Positions 59,270 to 64,000 of a stretch of DNA of 64,000 bases are shown here, in pieces; the stretch's first letter is position 1; each line of letters begins with the position of its first letter. Made by a program: the position numbers and the translations under genes. The notes beneath the pieces were generated by a model that was not told the origin of the DNA, searched no databases, and worked only from the letters and a program-made list of their open reading frames with translations. The stretch spans positions 1,972,001 to 2,036,000 of the forward strand of contig NZ_AP023439.1 of NCBI RefSeq assembly GCF_014701095.1. Direction: 5' to 3'. Source of the stretch: Streptomyces tuirus (lineage in GTDB: Bacteria; Actinomycetota; Actinomycetes; Streptomycetales; Streptomycetaceae).

Positions 59270-60127
59270 ATGGTCACAAGGATCGCGCTGACGGGTCTGG
59301 CCTCCGCGGCCACCGTGGTCTCATTGACCCTCACGGGGCCCGGCGGCCGTGCCCCTGCGCCGCTGGAGTGGGGCGCGGGTCCGCTGACCGTGGCGGCCCT
59401 GCCGAGGATCACGTACGTCGCGCACCGCGGCGGCGCCCGCGAGGTCCCCGAGAACAGCATGGCGGGGCTGACGACCGCCTACGAGCGCGGGACCGCGCAG
59501 GTGCTGGACTTCGACACGCGGCTGCTGCGCGACGGCACGCCGGTGGTGTTCCACGACGAGACGCTGAACCGCACCACCTACCTGGGCGGCGCGGTGGGCG
59601 GTCTGGACGCCCGGGAGTGGCAGGGCGTACGGCTGCGCCCGAAGGACCGGCTCCCGGGGAGCTGGCGCTCGGAGCGGCCGCCGACGGTCGCCGAGGTGCT
59701 GGATCGTTTCGGCGGGCGGATCGTGCTGATGCTGGAGGCGAAGGACCCGCGGAGCCTGGACCGGCTGGCCGAGCTGATCCGGGCCCGCGGCCTGACCCGC
59801 TCGGTGTTCGTGAACTCCAACGACCCGGAGGTGGCCCGGCGTGTCCACCGCCTGGGGCTGCTCTCGCAGGTGTGGCGCTCGGCGCGGCAGCTGCGCACGG
59901 ACCGCCCGGAGCGCTGGAGGTCGTTCGTGGACCTGCTGGACGTGGACCACCGGGCGCGCGACGCGGACCTGGTGCGGGCGGTGAACTCGGGGATCGCGCG
60001 GGTGTGGGCGCACACCGTGCTGACGGACGCGCAGCGGGACCGGGTGCTGGCGCTGGGCTGCGACGGCGTGATCACGGACGCCCCGGGGCGTCTGGCCCGG
60101 GCCGCTCAGCGCGGGGCGAGGCCGTGA
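59270..60127 (+). CDS. Glycerophosphodiester phosphodiesterase (GDPD) family protein
   Basis: I prefer ATG 59270 (MVTRIALTGLASAATVVSLTL), giving 285 residues with an N-terminal signal; ATG 59243 adds nine residues. The GDPD motif set is THRGG-like HRGGAREVPENS, DFDTRLLRDGTPVVFHDETLNRTT and LMLEAKDPR, then FVNSNDPEVARRVHR and GCDGVITDAPGRL. The usual Glu-x-Asp metal site is Asp-Phe-Asp here. Secreted, likely hydrolysing glycerophosphodiesters. Its end overlaps the convergent TetR gene by 22 bases. Confidence 0.85.
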   Translation: MVTRIALTGLASAATVVSLTLTGPGGRAPAPLEWGAGPLTVAALPRITYVAHRGGAREVPENSMAGLTTAYERGTAQVLDFDTRLLRDGTPVVFHDETLNRTTYLGGAVGGLDAREWQGVRLRPKDRLPGSWRSERPPTVAEVLDRFGGRIVLMLEAKDPRSLDRLAELIRARGLTRSVFVNSNDPEVARRVHRLGLLSQVWRSARQLRTDRPERWRSFVDLLDVDHRARDADLVRAVNSGIARVWAHTVLTDAQRDRVLALGCDGVITDAPGRLARAAQRGARP

Positions 60128-60747
60128 AGGGCGTAGTCGACGAGGGTGTCGGTGTACTCGTAGGAGATCGGGCCGGTGTGCTGGAGCCAGCGCTGGGCGA
60201 GCGGGGAGACGAAGAACTCCAGGGCGATGCGCGGGTCGATCTCGGGCCGTACCTGGCCGGCCTCCTGGGCGGCGCGCAGCCGGGCGATGTAGAGGTCGAG
60301 TGAGGGCTGCATCAGCTTGGCGACGAGTTGGCGCCCGAGCTGCTCGTTGACGACGCCCTCGGCGGCCAGCGCGCGGGAGGGCGCCTCGAACCTCGGGTCG
60401 CGCAGTTCGTCGACGGTGGCGCGCAGGACGGCCTTGAGGTCGGCGGCGAGATCGCCGGTGTCCGGGAAGGCGTACGGCGCCGGCCCGGCCTCCTCCATGG
60501 ACTGCTCGGCCAGGTCGAGGAAGGCCTCCATCAGGACGTCGGCCTTGGACGACCACCAGCGGTAGATCGTCTGCTTGCCGACACCGGCGCGGGCCGCGAT
60601 GCCCTCGATGGTGGTCTTCGGGTAGCCGGCCTCGACGACGAGCGCGAGGGCGGCGTCGTAGATGGCGCGGCGGGACTTCTCGCTGCGCCGGGTGGAGTCG
60701 GGGGCGGACTTGCCGGGGGCGGGTTGGGTGGGTTTCTGGACGGCCAT
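60106..60747 (-). CDS. TetR-family transcriptional regulator
   Basis: A 213-residue regulator: KSRRAIYDAALALVVEAGYPKTTIEGIAARAGVGKQTIYRWWSSKADVLMEAFLDL is the DNA-binding domain, followed by a TetR_C_16-like sensor (RFEAPSRALAAEGVVNEQLGRQLVAKLMQPSLDLYIARL). ATG 60747. It faces the small DUF6243 gene across a 118-base gap with two palindromes, so it probably controls its own promoter and that gene's. Confidence 0.87.
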   Translation of the reverse strand: MAVQKPTQPAPGKSAPDSTRRSEKSRRAIYDAALALVVEAGYPKTTIEGIAARAGVGKQTIYRWWSSKADVLMEAFLDLAEQSMEEAGPAPYAFPDTGDLAADLKAVLRATVDELRDPRFEAPSRALAAEGVVNEQLGRQLVAKLMQPSLDLYIARLRAAQEAGQVRPEIDPRIALEFFVSPLAQRWLQHTGPISYEYTDTLVDYALHGLAPR

Positions 60748-60770
60748 GGCCCGAATTTATCAGGTTGACA

Positions 60771-60825
60771 AGACGGAGCGTCTCGCGGACAGTGGGGGCT
60801 ATGCGTACGAGACGAACCGTCTCGT
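60771..60825. promoter_or_regulatory. Two palindromic TetR-like operators
   Basis: AGACGGAGCGTCT (60771-60783, 5-3-5) overlaps a TTGACA (60765-60770), and ACGAGACGAACCGTCTCGT (60807-60825, 8-3-8) lies further on. Both sit between the tetR start and the DUF6243 gene and share the GAGAC/GTCTC core of the exporter operator at 41.2 kb. Confidence 0.7.
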
Positions 60826-60865
60826 CGCGAACAGTGGTGACGCATGGTCACGGAAGGAGCCCGAG

Positions 60866-61075
60866 ATGACCCGAGGCGGAGCCGGAAACATGCTGGGTGT
60901 CGGCGGATCGCGCAAGAACCTCGGCCGCAGGGAGCTGCGCGGCGGCGGCCGCGGCGGCCGGATCGGCGGCGGCATGGACCCCCAGGCCCAGAAGCGCGAA
61001 CTGCTGCGCAAGCTCCAGGAGAGCCGGCAGCAGCAGGAGGCACGGGAGGAGGGCACGGCCGGCCGGACGTCGTGA
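60866..61075 (+). CDS. DUF6243-type small protein (69 residues)
   Basis: ATG 60866 with GGAAGGAG seven bases upstream: MTRGGAGNMLGVGGSRKNLG, RRELRGGGRGGRIGGGMDPQ, then AQKRELLRKLQESRQQQEAREEG. Gly/Arg-rich start with a short charged helix at the end. Function unknown, conserved in Streptomyces. Its promoter carries two TetR-like palindromes, so it is likely under the neighbouring TetR. Confidence 0.72.
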   Translation: MTRGGAGNMLGVGGSRKNLGRRELRGGGRGGRIGGGMDPQAQKRELLRKLQESRQQQEAREEGTAGRTS

Positions 61076-61099
61076 ACCTCCCCGGCGCGAGGGAGAAGC

Positions 61100-61164
61100 G
61101 GACTCCCGCGCGCGGGATCCTCCCGGGCGGTCCGGCGCATGCAGTTTCGTGCCCGCGGGAGTCC
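61100..61164. repeat. 11-bp inverted repeat, possible folded RNA
   Basis: GGACTCCCGCG (61100-61110) and CGCGGGAGTCC (61154-61164), 43 bases apart, in the 217-base gap between the DUF6243 gene and the minus-strand Rsm22-type gene. It could serve as a bidirectional terminator or an RNA hairpin. Nothing else is seen in the gap. Confidence 0.4.
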
Positions 61165-61292
61165 CCTTGCGCTTCGATTCACGGGTGCGGGGGCGCCGGG
61201 CGGGAACCACGGTGGCGACCTCGCGGACCTGCGCCCCGCCGACCGGGCGCGGACGCGGGACGCGCCGGCCCGTCGGGCCGGGCGCGGTCAGG

Positions 61293-62276
61293 TCACGAGG
61301 GTGGCCAGGGGTCTCCCCAGTCGGCGTCCCGGGCGGCCTTGTACAGGTCGCCGTGGCGCTTGGTGACGGTGGCGCGGCGCAGGGACGGCTCGCTCTCGCA
61401 CAGGTCGAGGAGGACCTGGCCCTTGCGGATCTGGGGGCGCCGGACGACCCGGGAGGGTGCCGGTTCGACGGGGAAACGGGCGGCGGCCACGTAGGCGAAC
61501 TTCTCGTCCTCGTAGGCGAGGGAGCCGCCCTTGACCTGGCGGTGCAGGGAGGAGCGGCTGACCCGGGCGGAGAAGTGGCACCAGTCCGTGCCGGGGACGA
61601 TGGGGCAGGCGGCGCTGTGCGGGCAGGGCGCGGCGATCCGCAAGCCGGCGGTGATCAGCCGGTCGCGGGCCTCGATGAGCCGGGCGTAGCCGTCGGGGGT
61701 GCCGGGTTCGACGATCACGACGGCCCGGGCGGCGGCCGCGGCGGCGTCGACGAGGGCGGTGCGGTCGGCGGCGGTCAGCTCGTTGAGGACGTAGGAGACG
61801 GTGACGAGGTCCGTGCTCTCGAGGGTGAGGGCCGCTCCGATCCGGGAGCGCTGCCAGCGGACGTCCTTCAGCTCCGGGTTGGCCGCGGCGATCTCGCGCC
61901 CCAGGGCGAGCGCGGGCTCGGCCCAGTCGAGCACGGTGACGGGCCGCTGACCGCCCCAGACCGCGCTCACGGCCCAGGCCGCGGCGCCCGTGCCCCCGCC
62001 GACGTCGGTGTGCCCGCCGGGCACCCATCCGGGAGCGGCGTCCGCGAACGCCTCCAGCGCGGAGCGCACGGCCTCGAAGGTCGCGGGCATCCGGTAGGCG
62101 GCGTATGCGGCGACGTCGGCCCGGTCCCGGAGGATGGGGGCGTCGGTCGGGGTGGCGCCCCGGTAACTGGCGATCAGCCGCTCGACCGCCTGCGAGGCCT
62201 GCCGGGGCGGCAGCCCGTCGAGCAGGCCGGCGAGGGCGGCGCGGAGGTTTTCGGCCGGGGACAGGGGGGCGTTCAC
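61293..62276 (-). CDS. Rsm22-family small-ribosomal-subunit methyltransferase-like protein
   Basis: A 327-residue protein from GTG 62276. SAM-binding motif WVPGGHTDVGGGTGAAAWAVSAVWGG, then VTVLDWAEPALALGREIA, LVTVSYVLNELTAADRTALV and AVVIVEPGTPDGYARLIEARDRLI, all typical of Rsm22. Cysteines in APCPHSAACPIVPGTDWCHF are the likely iron-sulfur ligands of the family. It probably helps small ribosomal subunit assembly. It is the last gene of a minus-strand operon and its start overlaps the DUF6010 gene by four bases. Confidence 0.85.
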   Translation of the reverse strand: MNAPLSPAENLRAALAGLLDGLPPRQASQAVERLIASYRGATPTDAPILRDRADVAAYAAYRMPATFEAVRSALEAFADAAPGWVPGGHTDVGGGTGAAAWAVSAVWGGQRPVTVLDWAEPALALGREIAAANPELKDVRWQRSRIGAALTLESTDLVTVSYVLNELTAADRTALVDAAAAAARAVVIVEPGTPDGYARLIEARDRLITAGLRIAAPCPHSAACPIVPGTDWCHFSARVSRSSLHRQVKGGSLAYEDEKFAYVAAARFPVEPAPSRVVRRPQIRKGQVLLDLCESEPSLRRATVTKRHGDLYKAARDADWGDPWPPS

Positions 62277-62731
62277 CCGGCGATTCTACGAGCCGGGCCG
62301 GGGCGGGCGCGGCGCTCGCCCGGGTCCGCTGTCCGGCTGGGCCTGAGCCACCGGCGGACGGGCGCGATCAGGGAAGGGCCTCCGCGCAGGCACCACAGGG
62401 CGATGACCGGATCGCAGATGGCGCATGACAGGGACGAGTCGTGGGAGAACGGCAGGATCGGATTGCCCTTGAGGTGGTGGGCCATGTCCCATGCGGTGTG
62501 GAGCAGCCAGCCGATGCCGATGAAGGTCCAGGACTCCAGACCGCGGTAGGCGACGTAGGCCGTGAGCGCGACGAACGGGAGCTCCCACGGGCCGAATCCG
62601 CCCCCGCTCAGATAGGCGGCGCCGGCTCCGCCGACCATGATCGCGTTGAAGCGGCGTCGGTGCGGTTCTTCGATCAGGGACATCAGCAGGCAGTAGACGA
62701 TGCCGACGATGATCGGGGACACAAGGTTCAT
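62273..62731 (-). CDS. DUF6010 membrane protein
   Basis: A 152-residue protein with about four helices: VSPIIVGIVYCLLMSLIEEPHRRRFNAIMVGGAGAAYLSGGGFGPWELPFVALTAYVAYRGLESWTFIGIGWLLHTAWDMAHHLKGNPILPF. Conserved His (LLHTAWDMAHH), Asp and Cys (SCAICDP) residues look functional. Function unknown. ATG start overlaps the stop of the previous gene by four bases, and its own end overlaps the next, so the operon is translationally coupled. Confidence 0.78.
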   Translation of the reverse strand: MNLVSPIIVGIVYCLLMSLIEEPHRRRFNAIMVGGAGAAYLSGGGFGPWELPFVALTAYVAYRGLESWTFIGIGWLLHTAWDMAHHLKGNPILPFSHDSSLSCAICDPVIALWCLRGGPSLIAPVRRWLRPSRTADPGERRARPGPARRIAG

Positions 62732-63024
62732 GAGGGGATGACTTCCTCCGCTCGGTCACGGGTCGTGTCGACGCGGCCGAGCTGTCGCAGGGCGAGCAGC
62801 CCGCCGGCACCCGGGACGAGGGCCAGGACCTTCGCGGCGGCCGGGGCCCGGTCGAAGCGGCATGTCGCGATCACGACGAACAGGTAGGCACAGCCGTGGG
62901 TGGGGCCCATCAGGGACGAGACGGGCTGGAGGTGGACGGTGAACAGGTTGGCCAGCATCACGATCAGGGACATCAGCTCGGCGTGCGCCGCGACGCGCAG
63001 ATGGCGCGGAGACCGCAGGTGCAT
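62728..63024 (-). CDS. DUF3817-like small membrane protein (98 residues)
   Basis: ATG 63024 with GGAGCG upstream, two bases after the preceding stop. MHLRSPRHLRVAAHAELMSL, IVMLANLFTVHLQPVSSLMGPTHGCAYLFVVIATC, RFDRAPAAAKVLALVPGAGGLLALRQL: three helices with a PTHG motif between the first two, as in DUF3817. Function unknown. Third gene of the coupled operon. Confidence 0.76.
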   Translation of the reverse strand: MHLRSPRHLRVAAHAELMSLIVMLANLFTVHLQPVSSLMGPTHGCAYLFVVIATCRFDRAPAAAKVLALVPGAGGLLALRQLGRVDTTRDRAEEVIPS

Positions 63025-63026
63025 GG

Positions 63027-63500
63027 TCACGCTCCCGTGGTGGAGCCGGGGCGGATGATCATCAGTACGGTGACGGTGGCCCACAACAGGTTGAAGACGC
63101 CGGTGAGCATGGCCAGTCGGCCCGGTCTCAGGGGCGCCGGCGCCGACGGAGCGTGAGGCTCCGCCGCCTCGGCCAGGGCACGGTCCTGGGCGGGCAGGAT
63201 GAGCAGGGCCAGAACGCCGGCGGCGGCCGCGGTCAGCAGGATCGAGGTGATCAGCCAGGCGTCTCCGAGGACGCCGAGGCTGCCGGCCGTGGCGAAGCCG
63301 AAGAGAGGGACGGCGATGCCGACGCCGGCGTAGACCCGGCAGATGCGGTGCAGTGTCCGCAGGGCCGTCCGGGCGTCGCCGGCACCGGCATCGCCGAGGG
63401 CGCGGCGCAGCGCCGCGGGGAACATGCTCGCGGCGACGGTGACGGGACCGACGGCGATGATGGCGGCCAGGACGTGCAAGGAGAGGAAGAGCTTGGTCAC
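63027..63500 (-). CDS. Small membrane protein, DUF2269-like
   Basis: GTG 63500 overlaps the stop of the preceding gene (GTGA). 157 residues, four helices: MTKLFLSLHVLAAIIAVGPVTVAASMFPAALRR, YAGVGIAVPLFGFATAGSLG, AWLITSILLTAAAAGVLALLILPAQ and MLTGVFNLLWATVTVLMIIRPG. The LHVLAAIIAVGPV first helix and its His are features of DUF2269-like proteins. Function unknown. Confidence 0.78.
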   Translation of the reverse strand: MTKLFLSLHVLAAIIAVGPVTVAASMFPAALRRALGDAGAGDARTALRTLHRICRVYAGVGIAVPLFGFATAGSLGVLGDAWLITSILLTAAAAGVLALLILPAQDRALAEAAEPHAPSAPAPLRPGRLAMLTGVFNLLWATVTVLMIIRPGSTTGA

Positions 63501-63715
63501 GCCTGGCGCTCCGGGGCGGTGCGCAGGGGCTTGGTGATGGCCTGTTTCCAGGTGAGCCGGTCGCCGTCGAGGGCGACGTCGGTGAGCGGTACTTCCTCGC
63601 CGGCTCCATGGGCGACGCCGGTCAGCACGGCGTCCCGCTCACGGAGTTCGGCCACGGCCTTCGTCGTGCCCATGGGGGTGGAGATCGACGGGTTCCAAGT
63701 GCCTTCGACGGACAT
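63497..63715 (-). CDS. Small hypothetical protein, apparently shortened
   Basis: ATG 63715 with AGGAAG upstream: MSVEGTWNPSISTPMGTTKA, then VAELRERDAVLTGVAHGAGEEVPLTDVALDGDRLTWKQAITKPLRTAPERQA, 72 residues. The body is the small beta-barrel-like domain found in Streptomyces proteins of about 95-110 residues, which continue after KQAITKP; here the reading frame ends early with RTAPERQA, joined by GTGA to the next gene. Either a natural short form or a truncated copy. Confidence 0.6.
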   Translation of the reverse strand: MSVEGTWNPSISTPMGTTKAVAELRERDAVLTGVAHGAGEEVPLTDVALDGDRLTWKQAITKPLRTAPERQA

Positions 63716-63737
63716 GCAGATGTTCTTCCTGACTGTG

Positions 63738-63818
63738 CTACGCGGATCGGAGCACTTCGTAGGGGGCGATGGCATCGAGAGGGGCGAAACCGTCGAACAG
63801 GACCGCCTGGATGTGCAT
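63738..63818 (-). pseudogene. N-terminal fragment of a DJ-1/PfpI-family gene
   Basis: ATG 63818 reads MHIQAVLFDGFAPLDAIAPY then EVLRSA and a stop at 63738. This is the opening of a DJ-1/PfpI protein (first strand, FDGFxxLDAxxPYEVL), whose members run to about 200 residues. The fragment ends after 26 codons and is followed 22 bases later by the next gene. It looks like a decayed first gene of the operon. Confidence 0.55.
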
Positions 63819-64000
63819 GGGCGTTCCTTCGGGATCGCTCTCTCCGACGCGTCGAAGTCAACTTGCTGTCGATCCGGCCGCACAGTGGCGTGAGTGACAG
63901 TTTTCGACGGGAAATTGCCAGGAGCTTCCGAGGGCTTCAGAAGTGCTGTGACATGGGGCAGTCCAGAAATCGGGCCGATGGCGAGGAGCGGTGGGGAGGT
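63819..64000. other. Upstream region of the minus-strand operon
   Basis: This 182-base end piece should hold the promoter of the minus-strand operon. GTGAGTGACAGTTTTCGACG (63891-63910) is its most AT-rich part. A plus-strand frame opens at ATG 63953 (MGQSRNRADGEERWGG) and runs off the window; a minus-strand frame ends SARFLDCPMSQHF near 63940. Either could belong to a neighbouring gene; neither is certain. Confidence 0.3.

Noticed and set aside
61140..61205. tRNA-like stretch with a CTTCGATTC T-loop resemblance
   Set aside because: The flanking bases do not pair into a T stem, and no acceptor or anticodon stem can be formed.

Overview
This 64 kb window is ordinary core chromosome of a high-GC actinomycete, almost certainly a Streptomyces. 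Codon third positions are nearly all G or C, long antisense shadow frames lie over most genes, GTG starts are common, and the gene order (maltose uptake cluster with MalR, glnE, a glnA-like gene, nadE, panB, a SARP regulator, map, efeOBU) matches my recollection of the S. coelicolor chromosome. I recognised about 57 protein genes and gene fragments and no tRNA, rRNA, CRISPR array or insertion sequence.

Layout. 1-5.6 kb: end of a secreted DUF1996 protein with an Asn/Asp/Gly/Gln repeat, a lipoprotein, a TPR protein, a membrane protein whose N-terminus looks like a degenerate sigma factor, a TetR regulator and a CHMI-type isomerase. 5.8-19.5 kb: a starch and maltodextrin module made of a giant two-catalytic-domain amylase-pullulanase, a secreted alpha-amylase, a cytoplasmic alpha-glucosidase, malG, malF and malE and, divergent from malE, malR. 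GCAAG/CTTGC and GAAAC/GTTTC repeats stand upstream of the extracellular enzymes, malE and malR and are candidate MalR operators. 19.5-25.2 kb: a PAP2 membrane protein, glnE and two glyoxalase-fold genes, with tandem repeats at gene 3' ends. 25.2-28.9 kb: a compact accessory island of visibly lower GC content holding an unrecognised 415-residue protein that converges on a two-gene operon of a radical SAM enzyme and an HD-domain protein. This is the most novel part of the window. 29-36.2 kb: the glutamine-synthetase-like gene glnA2, a flavohaemoprotein with its Rrf2/NsrR regulator and a palindromic operator, a DUF3105-DUF305 pair, nadE and a glyoxalase. 36.2-44.3 kb: two MFS exporters (one with its TetR and a perfect 9-1-9 operator), an EEP-family phosphatase, panB and a DrrAB-type ABC exporter. 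44.3-52.5 kb: a large AfsR/SARP regulator, a site-2-type protease, a 59-residue membrane protein, an F420-NADP oxidoreductase, a hypothetical protein ending in 21-bp repeats, map and haem oxygenase. 52.5-58.3 kb: a small secreted protein, a PhzF-like protein, the EfeO-EfeB-EfeU iron uptake operon behind a perfect DtxR-type iron box, and a lipoprotein. 58.3-64 kb: a primase/polymerase-like protein, GDPD, TetR with palindromic operators, a small DUF6243 protein, and a tightly overlapping minus-strand operon of small membrane proteins and an Rsm22-type protein that starts with a truncated DJ-1/PfpI fragment.

How it fits together. Extracellular amylases make maltodextrins, MalEFG imports them, the alpha-glucosidase cleaves them inside the cell, and MalR probably represses the set. 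GlnE (adenylyltransferase), GlnA2 (probably gamma-glutamylpolyamine synthetase) and NadE (glutamine-dependent) cluster around nitrogen metabolism. NsrR-Hmp handles nitric oxide, and Efe plus haem oxygenase handle iron. All functions are inferred from sequence motifs read by eye and from family knowledge; no database search was run.
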